Assembly: GCF_002994745.2 (NCBI RefSeq)
Contig: NW_020126832.1
Span: forward strand, 62,001 to 126,000
DNA from: Rosa chinensis
Taxonomy: Eukaryota; Streptophyta; Magnoliopsida; Rosales; Rosaceae
DNA length: 64,000 nt
Reading direction: 5' to 3'
The first letter of the stretch is position 1. Every line of letters begins with the position of its first letter. The translations under genes and the position numbers were made by a program. Below are positions 35,445 to 46,221 of the stretch, piece after piece. Under the pieces are notes generated by a model. That model saw only the letters and a program-made list of their open reading frames with translations. It ran no database searches and was not told the DNA's origin.

Positions 35445-36303
35445 TAGACCTCTATTCTACCTTGCAATGTAATTTACCTTTTTGAGGTGACTCTAGATGA
35501 AATAACATATGAATTAACCCCATAACCCAAACCATGATTCCCTTTTTGCTAGTCATCTTACTTAATCTCACAAGTTCCAACAGTTGGTTGTGTTCAATAT
35601 GGATATGGTTGTGTTGACTTGTTGGTTGTGTTGAATCTGGCATGGTTGTGTAGGCAGCAAAAGTTCCAGCTTCAAAGGGAAGGCCCTTATTGAATGATAA
35701 TATCATCAAGTCTAGGAAGGGTTGGAAGAAGATGAAAATCGATGCAGGGCCTTCTAGTTCACAAACTATGCATGATCCTCCAACACAAGGCAGCCAAAAT
35801 CCTGCAGCAAAAAAGGCAAGGCAGCAAGGCCAAACTGATTCTGAATGGGCAGGGTTGTGAAGAAAAAACATTGTTTTTGGTGTTGTTTTTGTTTAGGTTG
35901 TATGTAAGCTTATGATGCTATGAACAAACACATGACATTGCTGTTGGTTTGTCAACCATTTTTTGAAACTTTGGGAACTTGCTATGTCCTTTTTGGTTGA
36001 CCAATTTGTGCAGTTCTAGAGCAATGACTATCTATTATGTTACAAGCTTGTTGTTTTCAATTTTTCTTTTTCATTTCCATTCACTTATAGTACCAGATTT
36101 TCCTTGGAGATGGTACTGTTTTATTTGTTGATGCTATTTGGTACCCAAATTATGTGAATTAAGTCATGCCCAACTTGGTCAATGATTTTTGGAGGGAAAC
36201 GGTTAGAGGGTTCAACTACATCTATTTATGGAGGGAAAAAGTCTTGGTCAGACCAAACAAAACAAATTGAGGGCAAATAAGCCATTTTGCTCTGTTTTAG
36301 GGC

Positions 36304-36472
36304 CACACGTGCGCCTCACGTGATAAAATTAACGGAGCCGTAACGGAATTTTGACGTAGGTATTCCGTTGACAAGAAAATTAGAGTCCAGGTATCACTTT
36401 GATCACTTTGAAAGTTCAGGTATCATTTCAAAAGTCCTCGAAGAGTTCAGACACTATTGAAGTAAAAAACCC
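36304..36472 (-). repeat. Right TIR of MULE2
   Basis: Inverted copy of 24268-24437. It ends TTGAAGTAAAAAACCC, followed by the AAATAAGTAT duplication. Confidence 0.9.
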
Positions 36473-36607
36473 AAATAAGTATAGCAAAAAAAGGAGCTAA
36501 TGGTTTTGGGCCCTAAAGTGACCTTATGTGTACACAACAATTTAGGTGGCCTTATGAGTCATATAAGTCTCAAAGTGACACTTCTTTGTAATTTTCTATA
36601 ATATTTT

Positions 36608-37251
36608 CTGCTCAACCAATAATAAGGTCTATGACACTATTAATTAGTGGATATTCTTCGCTATGTAAAATGTACTTATTATTTTTCTGTGGAAAATAAT
36701 AAATGAGAGTATTCTGCGTGATTTTTCATGTTTGATGCTCTATAATTTCTAAATTAAGATAATCTATCATAAAACTAAAACAGATTTAAGTAGTAAAGTA
36801 CGGGTTACAAAGATGAAAATTTTAGTATACTGAGATTTTTCTTTCATGCTGTGTTGTGCCTTTATTGTAGATTCAAACACTATTTATACAAACATGCAAG
36901 CTGCATGCATAATTACACGTACTATTACACATGTAAGAAACGAAGACTGAAAATTGACACAGCTATAAAAGCTATTGTGGACACCAGGGGACCAATACAC
37001 ACCTCAAGAAGAAACCAAAACCCAGAGTAATTGGTACAGGACAAAAACAAAATTTGCATACATGGAGAAAAGAAAGTGGACCTAGTGGACCTGATACACA
37101 GATAATTTTGAAAATAACTAGACCGCAAGGGAGTTACCAATTGAGTATTAATTGTGTAATGAAAGTTTAGCGATTGCACACTACTTTCATTCACACTTGC
37201 TTGTTTATTGTCTTTAGCTTCTTTTACTTTGCATCTTTAACTTTAATTATA
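36608..37251. other. AT-rich spacer after the nest
   Basis: No gene was recognised. The 89-codon minus frame at 36925-37194 has no features that I can place. Confidence 0.5.
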
Positions 37252-37267
37252 CAATTATTTTTCATCT

Positions 37268-38227
37268 AATTAATCAGACGATCATTTTGAGATAAAAAAA
37301 AACCCTAGCCTCCCTACGCTCCGCACGTGTGTTTCAACCTTCAAAGCTTCCAAGCTCGTCTAGCAGCTCTTAGAATGTCGTCATCGGACGGGCATCTAGG
37401 CTAACTTTTTTTAGGCAGGGTAACTCGACGAGATTTTGGGGCTTGGGTGGGATAAGTCTCCATGGACGCGGTCTGATTTGTTTTGGTTCGTTGGGTTGAG
37501 GAGGACGACTGTGCTTGCGGGGTAGTAGAAGGCGAAGCGGGCGGCGGAATCCGTTGTTTGTGGCAGGAGTATGGGCGGTTGCATTGCATGTTTGGGTGGA
37601 CGATTGCTCCTGAATCTCAGTTTGATGATGGATAGCTAGTGCTGCTTGCTTGGATGGACCGACGACGGTGGACACTGATGGTGTGGCTACTGGGCGGGAT
37701 TGTCGGCGTCGACAGCTTTGATGTTGCCAGTGGTGACGGGGAAGTTGCTTGGTGGTGCCGCTTTGGAGCTGCTCGTCACTCCGATTCTGTTCAAGCTTGA
37801 GCGGTTGGACCTAGTTTATGGACCTTTCCCTTGGGTCAGGTCTTTGATCTTTTTGGGTTAGCCCTAATTCTAAGGGCAAAGAACGTTTTTTTATTCATTA
37901 TTTTTTATCTAGTTTTGCCTTTCAAATGAACTTTGGTTTTTGTTTGCTTAATTCGTAGTATTTCTAGTTGTACACCAATTGAGGTCTCTAGGCGACTAGT
38001 TTACTATTTGTCGGAGTTATGTTGTGAGAGTTGAGTCCTTTTGTTTTTTAGACTTAAATATATGAGCTCATTTTGTTTGCAATAAATGTTACCTGTCAAT
38101 TTGTTTGGCGCATGTGCCAAATATGATTTTAGAATAAGATAACATTTGACGTATGTGCTTTCTGGCCAATTAAGTAATGAAATTATATATATATATTTTT
38201 TTTCTTTAAATTATATTTAAAAAAATG
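37268..38227 (+). mobile_element. Retroposon related to the 15.4-kb element
   Basis: Near-perfect 16-bp TSDs, CAATTATTTTTCATCT (37252-37267) and CAATTATTTATCATCT (38228-38243), flank ~960 bp. The 3' part shares TTGTACACCAATTGAGGTC, GTTACCT and AAGTAATGAAATTAT with the minus-strand element at 15371-16478. The 5' body, beginning near AAACCCTAGCC, is different and has no long plus-strand ORF. It ends in an AT-rich tail. This fits LINE-mobilised derivatives with a conserved 3' UTR. Confidence 0.55.
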
Positions 38228-38243
38228 CAATTATTTATCATCT

Positions 38244-39191
38244 TCCGTGCAATAAAAAAAACACATAAAAAGAAAATTAATAAAGTCGGTGTAAATGTCT
38301 GTCTCCTTAATTTCTATAATTTTGCATTTTTGTCTGTGGCAACAAACATTGCTCTAAGAAGATCGGGACTGAGACATGAGACTGTGATCCTTTAACTAAA
38401 GAGAGATTTTCTTGAACTTCATGAGAAGTATACATGAAATTTGTATTTAATTGTGGCCTTTTTTGTTTGGATGCTTGATATTGTTTGGGCTTTTTTTGCT
38501 TAACTTTAGCCTTCATTTTCACTCTAGGTTGACATAGGAGCTGAACTTTCTCTTTCTCTTTCTCTCTATCAGACATTAGGTTGCCCCATTTCCACTCAAC
38601 TTCATACCCATCTTTTGTTGTTTCTTTTATATACGTATATATCCCAGATTTAAGATTTTAACAAATCAAAGCTCCCTTTGCCTTTACACAGTGTAAATAA
38701 GGACCCAGAGAAGTACATTTATCCTCCTACAAGTTTTCATATTATACATACATTAGAACAACCAAACTTTGGATGCAAGCAAACCCTATATTATTTCTCC
38801 TTCCTTTCTTCAAACTCACTGTACTAATTTTTAGAAATGCTTCTTTCTTCGTTCATTATTTATTTTCAGCTCTCTCTCTCTCTGATCTCTCTCTAGATCT
38901 CAGTAATATAGGAGCCAGCACCAGCTATGGAGGAATATTCAACTAAATCAAGTATGCATGCAGAGGAGTAAAAGTGAATAGGAATTTGATTCCTCCCGAA
39001 ACCTTGAAGCAGAATAATTAAGCAGCTGCTAGCTGCCTATAGGGGACAGGCTACACAACAAACAAGTCTGCTTTTCTTTCCCTTTTTCCCCTTCTATTAA
39101 TTCCAAGTCTAACCGCAACCCTATTCCTTTCCTTCTTAGATTATTCTAATTTGGAGTAGTGGGCATATAACTGTGTAAACAAACAAGGGAA
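38244..39191 (+). promoter_or_regulatory. Upstream region and probable promoter of the NAC gene
   Basis: AT-rich, with a CT microsatellite at about 38870-38895, which is common in plant 5' leaders. The TATA box and transcription start were not resolved. The 89-codon minus frame at 38307-38576 is Lys-rich and unconvincing. Confidence 0.35.
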
Positions 39192-40289
39192 ATGACTCAC
39201 TGCAATGATCTTGGTCAGGAAGACCAAACAATCATTGCCAAAGATGGCCTAACCACCAGAACATGTCCTTCATGTGGTTATCAGATCAAATACCAACAAC
39301 AGGTTTAATTCCCTTTTTTTTTCTTTCAGATTTTTTTGATGTGTAAGTATATACGTTGTAATTATGTAAATCAAAGTACGTGTTATATATTAATTAACTA
39401 CAGGCCGGAATTCAAAACTTGCCCGGGCTGCCAGCGGGAGTGAAGTTTGATCCTACGGATCAAGAGGTGCTTCAACATTTGGAGGGGAAGGTCTGGAGTA
39501 GTACTGATATTGCTGCAGGCAATAAGCTCCACCATCATCCTCTGATAGATCAGTTCATCCCTACAATTGAAGGGGAGAATGGAATTTGCTACACTCATCC
39601 ACATAAGTTGCCAGGTACATCCTCAATGGCCGGGTTTCATTGATGTTTCATGTCATATACATGATATATATGAATGGAATGATCTTATATACGTACTTTG
39701 TCACAATATTGGTATTATAAATGAACATGCAGGAGTTAGCAAAGATGGGCTGGTACGCCACTTCTTCCATCGACCTTCCAAAGCTTACACAACAGGATCT
39801 AGGAAAAGGAGAAAGGTGCACACTGATAGGGATAGCAGCGGCGAGGGAGGCGAGACGCGGTGGCACAAGACAGGCAAGACCAGACCAGTATTTGTTGGTG
39901 GCAAAGTGAAAGGGTACAAAAAGATACTTGTGCTCTACACAAACTATGGGAAGCAAAGAAAGCCTGAGAAAACCAACTGGGTAATGCACCAGTACCACCT
40001 TGGCAATAATGAAGAAGAGAAAGATGGAGAGCTTGTGGTCTCCAAGGTGTTCTACCAAACACAACCTAGACAATGTGGGAACTCAGGTATGAAGGACTTG
40101 ATTAATAATAACTCTGCCAAATTGATGAAGGGACAAAGTGGGCACAATGAGGCACTTGTTCAGTATTGTAATAATGCTAATTCCTTCATATCCTTTGATC
40201 AAAATGGCCAAGATAGATCGAGCAGTAATCCTCAAATAATTCCTCATCATTTTCCTCTTCATGATGGGTCGTTTGTTTCTTTGAAATAA
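39192..40289 (+). CDS. NAC transcription factor, SND2/NAC073-type clade
   Basis: Three exons, 39192-39302, 39404-39614 and 39733-40289, have GT-AG borders and give 292 residues. An N-terminal CPSCG motif precedes the NAC domain. NAC subdomains follow: [19 protein letters not shown] (A), [20 protein letters not shown] (B), [19 protein letters not shown] with [14 protein letters not shown] (C/D), and [26 protein letters not shown] (E). The family binds DNA in the nucleus as dimers. The [13 protein letters not shown] form, the TGSRKRRK loop and the CPSC leader are typical of the SND2/SND3/NAC075 group linked to secondary-wall regulation, though a closer non-wall member of the clade is possible. 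The C-terminal activation region is short and Asn/Ser-rich. The intron after LPG is the conserved NAC position. No defect was seen. Confidence 0.92.
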
Positions 40290-40892
40290 GGAATGAGTGG
40301 GAGGTAATAAAGGACAAAAGAGGTATACACATTCGTTCAATAAAGGCAGGTCTGGCCTATTGTTGGCTCTGAAAATTGTGAATGATGAAGTAGTTATTTC
40401 GTATGCTGATTTAGGAGGTGATATGTCGTAGGGTGATACAATAAACAAAAGTATTTGGCCTTGGGGGCCGGGGGAGAGGGAAGAAGGTGATAACCTTTTT
40501 ATTTTTATTTTTTCGATTTAAATTTATGTTTACATAGTTGGTAAATGTACAATGAACACAAATGTGTAATGTATGCATGTCCATCCAAAGACTTGAAGAT
40601 TTGGTCATGCTTTGTACGTAAGAAACAGAAAGTTGTAAACATCACATGACCCTTTGATTTGGGGAAGTGTAAATTATAAACTAAGCTATACAAAGATGAT
40701 TCTTACTTTAAAGCAGTCTAAGGTAGAGTGTAGCATTCATTCTCCTTACTTTCAAGTTGTAGTGATTACTCAATTTATATAAAACGATCCTTCCATTTTT
40801 TCAGAAAATGCTTGAAAAATTCCCCTGTAAGAGCTTCATTGTCAACAAAATAGTCTTTTGGATTCTGTTTTGTCGGTCTACAAGACTTATTT
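40290..40892. other. 3' flank of the NAC gene
   Basis: AT-rich. It probably contains the NAC 3' UTR (AATAAA-like words near 40337 and 40441). No other feature was found. Confidence 0.4.
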
Positions 40893-41126
40893 TTACTGCT
40901 GTCCGGTCTCAGTGACTTGGAGGAGATTGCTCCATGTACTTTGTTGAAATTTTAGTGTCAACATTACATCAGCAACCACATTCATCACACGTACGCTAGA
41001 TGCGATTAATTTCAAGCTCACCAAACTGGGCTCGGTAGAATTTGTAACTACTGAACGCACCATTTCGAGTCCAAGGAGTGATCCCCAAGCTTCAGCTTCA
41101 ATAACATGACGACTGCCCAATGCCAT
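40893..41126 (-). pseudogene. RNase H-like fragment of a LINE
   Basis: A 77-codon minus frame contains HVIEAEAWGSLLGLEMVRS, resembling the EAEAWALLHGL-type segment of RNase H domains in plant LINE polyproteins. Downstream VVADVMLTL is a weak match to the domain's end. The catalytic VESDS segment is degenerate. Nothing else of the LINE was seen nearby, so this is a small remnant. Confidence 0.45.
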
Positions 41127-41174
41127 ATTAGCAGTTAAATCCTTAATCTATAAGAGCCACATTCTCTCTTCTAA

Positions 41175-42354
41175 GGGGGGTGTATTGTATTTGGATTTGT
41201 GTAGACTTTTTTTAAATGATAGACTTTTTGAAAAGTCTACAGACTCTTTAAAAAGTTGATAGACTGTTATGGATTTCTTAAAACCATTGATTTTAGCAAC
41301 AGACTTTTATTGATTCATGAAAATCTATATACTTTATCATGAATAACTTCTACAGATTTCCTAGGATGTACAAAAAAAAAAAACAAAAAAAAAAAATTAA
41401 AACAAATGCAGCCCAAACACAAAACAAAATAATAACTTGTTGTCTCTTCAATGTTCCAATATCTTCTAATAGAAATTACTCAAATAAATGATTGTTAGTC
41501 CGTCTAGCGAGTTTGTTCTCATTCCTAATCTCCCAACAACATAAATATACAATATAGATCACTTGATGTTTATGGTTAATTATTCTCATCAATTTTGTTT
41601 TCGCCGATTAACATATATTGTAGCAATATTGGTCAATGTCTTGATCTATAATCAATCAATTTAAATTCAATTGTTCAACCTTTTTTGAACCATAATATAA
41701 ATTCAAATTAATGAGAATAATTAATTAATAAAATAAAATTTAGTATGGTTCAAGGTCTTAGAGTTAGACCACAATATTTGAGTTTTAGGGTTTCATAAAT
41801 CATTTTTATTGCTATTAGGGTTCGAATTATCACAATTGAAAAAAAAAAAATCACATTCAACAACTACAATGAACATGTTGGGTATCAAAAAAGGTTGATA
41901 TCATAAAAGATTAGAGAAAAGACAAAAAATTAAGAGAGAGATGATGAAAGACAAACTTCTTCTGTGCGTAGAGAGAAGAACTTTGATAAACCTTTTTTTT
42001 TTTTTTTTGAAGGAGGAAACTTTGATAGACTTTTTGAAATCTTTGGTCTGGAGGTTGGAAAATTATTGGAGTTTGGTATGTATAGTTAACACTACAAAGT
42101 CCCTGATTATCCATGATTTTCTAATTCCATAAGTATGAATGATATTTTGAATACCTCTGTACTTTTATTCATTTTTAAAAGTCCTAATTGAATACCCCTA
42201 GATTTTGGTGGAATTCATGAAGTCTTTAAAAATCCTAATTGAATACCTCAAGACTTTCATGGACTATTAAAAGTCTATATTGAATACACCCAGACTTTTA
42301 AATTCCATAGATTTCTTTAAAAGTTCCACTAATTCCATATACAATACACTCCCC
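41175..42354. mobile_element. Tourist-like (PIF/Harbinger) element
   Basis: Ends GGGGGGTGTATTGTATTTGG and, inverted, GGGGAGTGTATTGTATATGG are flanked by the 3-bp duplication TAA (41172-41174 and 42355-42357). Subterminal regions on both sides carry AGACTTTT/GTCTATT words. It is 1.18 kb long with no transposase ORF. A 3-bp TAA/TTA TSD with GGGGGTGTATT termini points to the PIF/Harbinger group. A different superfamily is possible. Confidence 0.65.
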
Positions 42355-42357
42355 TAA

Positions 42358-43045
42358 AGATAGAACCCCTTATGAACGGTACCTTCCCTTATGAACAGTA
42401 TGTTTCCGCTGTTGCCCCTGCCACCTGTCACGGCATTTACCGTCTTACCCTCACCTGTACTTTTGTCGTCTTCGCACCGCTTTGACCTCGCACAGCTTTG
42501 TTAGTTCTATTTTGGTTTTGATCAACAGACAGAGAGAGAGAACCAAGAGAGCAGAGTGATCTGGGTAGAAGAAAAAGGAAGAAGAGATTTCCAATGGCAA
42601 ACAAATCTCCATGACTCCTTCATTTTTTTTTTTTGGAAGCTCTGCATAACTCTCTCCTCCACTGTTATTCAAGTCGACATCAGTGCATCATTGTCGATTT
42701 CGGGCAAACTCATCCTCGCTGGTGATTTCTATAGCATGCATGGAGTCAAATTTTAGCGACATCTTTGAATTCTGTCAGTACCAATAAATCCGTTAATTTT
42801 TGTGTTTGGAAGACCGGAACAAGGGGAGAGAGAGAGAGAGCGAAGCTAGAGAGCAGAGGAACACGGGAGGAAAAAAGAGGGAGGGGGACGGGAAGCTCTC
42901 ATAGAAATCATATACGCTAAACTAATACAATTTCTTGGTAATTGATCGAGGGGTTTCTTCAAAATTGAATCTTGAATCTCCAAATTGGTTGAATTTTGAT
43001 TTTTTCATTAATTTCTTGATGATTGATCAAGTAGTGATAGTGGTG
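42358..43045. other. Spacer with a GA-rich leader-like segment
   Basis: Contains GAGAGAGAG runs near 42826 and scattered short frames. It may be the old 5' part of the NDB-like pseudogene that follows. No exon can be supported. Confidence 0.4.
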
Positions 43046-43350
43046 CTTCTTCCAATTTTACATTTTGTAGCTGTTGGTGGCGGTCTAGTAGGTGTGGAGC
43101 TTTCTGCAGAGCTTCGTGACTTTGTAGTTATCCATTACTGTAATGGAAGCAAGCCATCATATTTGACACATACGTTTCTGCATGTGATTGATGGTATTCC
43201 GATTGGTGTATTGATCAAGTTAACTATTATGGACTTGGTTTGGTCTTACAGGTTTGAAACAAGATCAATTACAACATTTGCTGGAGAAAAGTTCTCCAGA
43301 GATGGTGTTCAAGTAAAAACAGGTCCCCAGGTTGTAAAAGTAGTTGTTGC
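43046..43350 (+). pseudogene. Fragment of an NDB-type alternative NAD(P)H dehydrogenase
   Basis: The frame gives HFVAVGGGLVGVELSAELRD, which matches the second dinucleotide-binding motif (VGGGPTGVE.AAEL.D) of plant external type II NAD(P)H dehydrogenases. After an intron-like or degenerate gap, RSITTFAGEKFSRDGVQVKT and GPQVVKV follow, matching the conserved helix and DGI.VKTGS segment downstream in that family. The first FAD domain, the EF-hand and the C-terminus are missing. These enzymes oxidise cytosolic NAD(P)H at the inner mitochondrial membrane. This copy is a decayed fragment. Confidence 0.75.
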
Positions 43351-45028
43351 AGTCTAAAAACCCATTTCTGGTACTGTTCACATGAACAAAGATGTAGTTA
43401 ACAAATTTGACCCTTATATTATTCCTTAATGTCTTCACAGGTCTGTGTTTTTTTTCCTCGGTTTGATATTATTGGCTTACTACATTAGTTTTTAGCTCTG
43501 ATAACTTGTGTTGAATTTTTTGAATGGTCTTTGGTTCTTTCTTTATTTTATCGTATGTCATGTCTTATTACCAAAATAGATATAGAACAGCGACATATAA
43601 GAAATCCATAAATTTCCATAACCATGGTGCTGCTACTTGGCCTATTCAAATATTGGAAATCAATAACTGCATGCAGCCACCAAGTTTGTCACCCTTAATT
43701 TCTTTCCTCAAGAAAACACATTACTGATCCAATTTTCTTGGTCAGTTAGAAATCACAAACTTAGAAGCCTACCTCATTTCTAGACCAAGAAAACCAGCTT
43801 CTCCAGATTTGCAACATTTTGATAGCATAGATCTACAGAGCTTGAAAAGAAACATATTTATATGTAACTAAGTGAATACTCTCTCTTTTTTCTTCCAATT
43901 TTTCAATGCATGTGGTTTTGTTAAATTGGTTCTTAGATTATTGGGGTGTTCTTCGCCTTCTCTGTGTTTGGCTATGGTTATTGGCTCCAACATCAATTGA
44001 TCACCTGCTGTGCTTTCTTTTTTCTTTTTCTTTTTCTTTCTCTTCTTTTGCAAAGTAGATTCGCTCTTTGCCTGATGACGCAAATATTGACAAATCTATA
44101 GAAACTAGATAGCTTGAGACTACTTGATAAAACTAAATACATCCAATAAGAAATTCTGTATATCAATTCATGTTAGAATGAAAATAGATTGCTTCTTGGG
44201 AGCCCATGTGCAGCAATATATATAGTATCTGTCTTGGTGATTCAAACAATATTTTTCTGATTCTAAAGCTACACGCTCTTTAATTTGCAGGAAGCTAGCG
44301 CATCATTAGGAACTATGTGAATATAGTAAAGGAAACATAGAAGTTGGTTTACATGTATTTGAAGGGGAATATATATTTAGGCCTCATCGAAAAGCCTGCA
44401 GATCAAGTGGGCAGATGGAGGCCCGCCAACTCGGAGGGCCAAAAGCCCGCAAAAGCCAGGTCCGGCCCTCCAAAAGCCCGTAAACTATTATATATATATT
44501 ATATATATATATATATATGTATGTTGATGTGCTCATATTTTCTTAATTCTTATATTTCTATGCCTCTTTCTCTTGGTATATATGTTTAGTTCTCCTTATT
44601 TATGGTTCATTTACGTTAGTTTAGTTTCTTTGTAGGTGTGTTTCAAAGAAAGAAGAAAAGAAGCTAAGCTAAGCTAACTAACACATAAACTGTTGTGCAG
44701 AAAACCTAACTTCGCTGAATTACCGGGAACTGCTCGGATGAAATTAGGAGCTGTACGCTATATTCACGGAAAGCCCCATGTGCACACTATCATTTTGGAT
44801 CAAGATATATATCCAAAGAAGCCTGCTTGTCTTGTAATTACTAGTTATCATCCTCACTTTTATAATATTATAATATGGACAAGGTCAAAAAGAAAAGGTA
44901 ATTGATTTAATTTGGCCAGTCATTGGTCTATCCACCACTTCAGTTTGTTGTTTTAACTTTTAAAGCTTCAGTTTAGCTGAAATCTTTCATATTCAAGTTT
45001 CTAGTTTGTATGAAACATTCAAGTAATA
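43351..45028. other. Spacer between the NDB fragment and F-box gene 1
   Basis: Mostly AT-rich. A palindrome-like patch (CGGAGGGCCAAAAGCCCG / GGCCCTCCAAAAGCCC) lies at 44430-44485. A possible exon at 44700-44835 (FAELPGTARMKLGAV, GKPHVHTIILDQD), preceded by a CAG acceptor, is open but unrecognised. Confidence 0.35.
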
Positions 45029-45771
45029 ATGTCAGATTATTTACCAGAGGAAGTGCTGATACAGATACTCGCAAGATCACCTGTGAAGTCACTATTGAGA
45101 TTCAGGTGGTTTTCCAAAACATGGTACTCTCTTATTTCTAGCGCTGCATTCATCAGCTACCCACCTTAATCAAGCTCTTCACCACACTGGAACCAGCGAG
45201 AATGGTGAAAGAGACCACCTTCTCTTTCGATATTGCCTGTACACAAATACAATGAGAAATGATGGATATTCTCTATCAACCAAAGCAGGAGAGCGCTTTG
45301 CTTTGCACTTGAATGAGGAGTCCTACCCCCACAATTCCCCTATTAAACTTTATTTCCGTTATAATACCGATTTTTACTTCCACATAGTTGCCTCTGTGCA
45401 TGGAATAGTCTGCCTGGTCGATAAAACTAGCTGCTTTTTGTGGAACCCGTCTACTATCAATAGAACCATACAGCTTCCCATATATTGAACTTAAATATTC
45501 ATTCCTTCCGGACATGCGCGCATCGTCTTCGGTTTGGCTATGACCGAACTACAGATGACTATAAATTTGTGTATCTTGCAAGGGGTTACTATTCAGAACT
45601 TGCACCTGAGTCTGAGATCTACACGCTTAACAATAGCTCAAAGCGAAAATCTGCTCTCCCTTGTCCACTTAACATCGCCAAACATAATTCAACTCCATCA
45701 GAGGCCTTTATGTCTGGTGCACTTCACTGGGTTTTGTGTAGTTATCCACCCAATATGCATCGGTAACTTTC

Positions 45772-45915
45772 TGTTAAACAGCGACAAGAGTGGATGGATC
45801 TCACCCAATTGTACCGAGGCCTTTTGTGATTAAAACCCAACACCTATCGGGTGGTTAAGTTAGGACAATATCGGTACAATGGTGGGCTACGGGCCACGCT
45901 TGTCGCTGTTTAACA
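45772..45915. mobile_element. 144-bp TRIM-like solo LTR in F-box copy 1
   Basis: Starts TGTTAAACAGCGACAAGAG and ends CTTGTCGCTGTTTAACA, with a perfect 5-bp TSD CTTTC (45767-45771 and 45916-45920). TG...CA ends with a 5-bp TSD fit a solo LTR of a very small (TRIM) retrotransposon. The unusually long ~17-bp terminal inversion could also suit a MITE. Confidence 0.7.
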
Positions 45916-46221
45916 CTTTCACTATATGATCCTGGCATTTGATATGAGTACTGAGGTTTTCCATGTTATTACGCTACCTAGATGTTTAGCTAAAAAAAAA
46001 AAACCAGTTAAACATGAATGTTACCGTGCTCAAAGGGTCCCTTCTCTAGTGCCGAAAGAGTATGGCATGACAGAATCTTGGACTAAACTGTTGAATATCA
46101 AAATTCATGGACAAGAACAACTAAGTAGGGTGTTAGCCTTCAGAAAGAATGGTGAAGTTCTATATACCAGCGAAATGGGAAGATTGTTCTCTTATGAACA
46201 CATGAAAGTAATAGAATGGCC

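Larger units (their letters stand above)
24649..35860 (+). pseudogene. MULE2 transposase gene (PB1-like, MULE core, SWIM, CCHC), lightly damaged
   Basis: Inferred exons: 24649-24700; 25170 to 28742 with two defects; 34520-34573; 35654-35860 (stop TGA). Exon 1 joins exon 2 in phase. Exon 2 starts with a PB1-like domain (MEIHHGGYF), then a Glu/Lys repeat linker (SQVEGEASQVEP), the MULE core (IIGLDDCHIKG, FITDKQKGLGIAIG, HCVRHMYNNFK), a SWIM finger (HTCTCRRWQLSGIPCVHA) and a CCHC knuckle (CQVCFKKGHNRLGC). Defects: a frame change near 25960, possibly a tiny intron or indel, and one in-frame TAG at 27066-27068. Intron 28743-34519 contains the CACTA. Removing it leaves a 76-bp intron. The last exons encode a basic tail ending EWAGL. 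Confidence 0.85.
24268..36472 (+). mobile_element. MULE2: TIR-MULE nested in MULE1 (level 2)
   Basis: The element is bounded by the perfect 10-bp duplication AAATAAGTAT (24258-24267 and 36473-36482). It has ~170-bp terminal inverted repeats (24268-24437 and 36304-36472); the outer ~118 bp differ at only about two positions. It is 12.2 kb long, of which 5.7 kb is the CACTA at 28801-34498. The rest is essentially one transposase gene on the plus strand. Near-identical TIRs and an almost intact gene suggest recent activity. Confidence 0.9.
16853..36598. mobile_element. MULE1: outer VANDAL-like Mutator element (level 1 of the nest)
   Basis: The perfect 9-bp TSD TAATATTTT lies at 16844-16852 and 36599-36607. 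The ends are GAGAAAATTACA and, inverted, TAGAAAATTACA. Similarity then fades apart from a shared CATAAGGCCACC word, so there is no long TIR. With MULE2 and its TSD removed the element is about 7.5 kb. It holds two convergent genes, an accessory gene (17736-20176, +) and a MURA-type transposase (20870-23280, -). The short motif CAGTAGCTTT is scattered through its non-coding parts. Weak termini, an accessory gene and clustered short motifs resemble VANDAL MULEs. Confidence 0.8.

Noticed and set aside
35452..35871. 139-codon minus-strand ORF
   Set aside because: It overlaps the last MULE2 exon in antisense, and the plus strand gives a phase-compatible exon with proper splice signals.
37370..37675. 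101-codon minus-strand ORF
   Set aside because: Lies inside the retroposon body, opposite to its poly-A orientation, with low-complexity composition and no recognised family.
39648..40448. Minus-strand ORFs across the NAC gene
   Set aside because: Antisense of conserved NAC subdomains.
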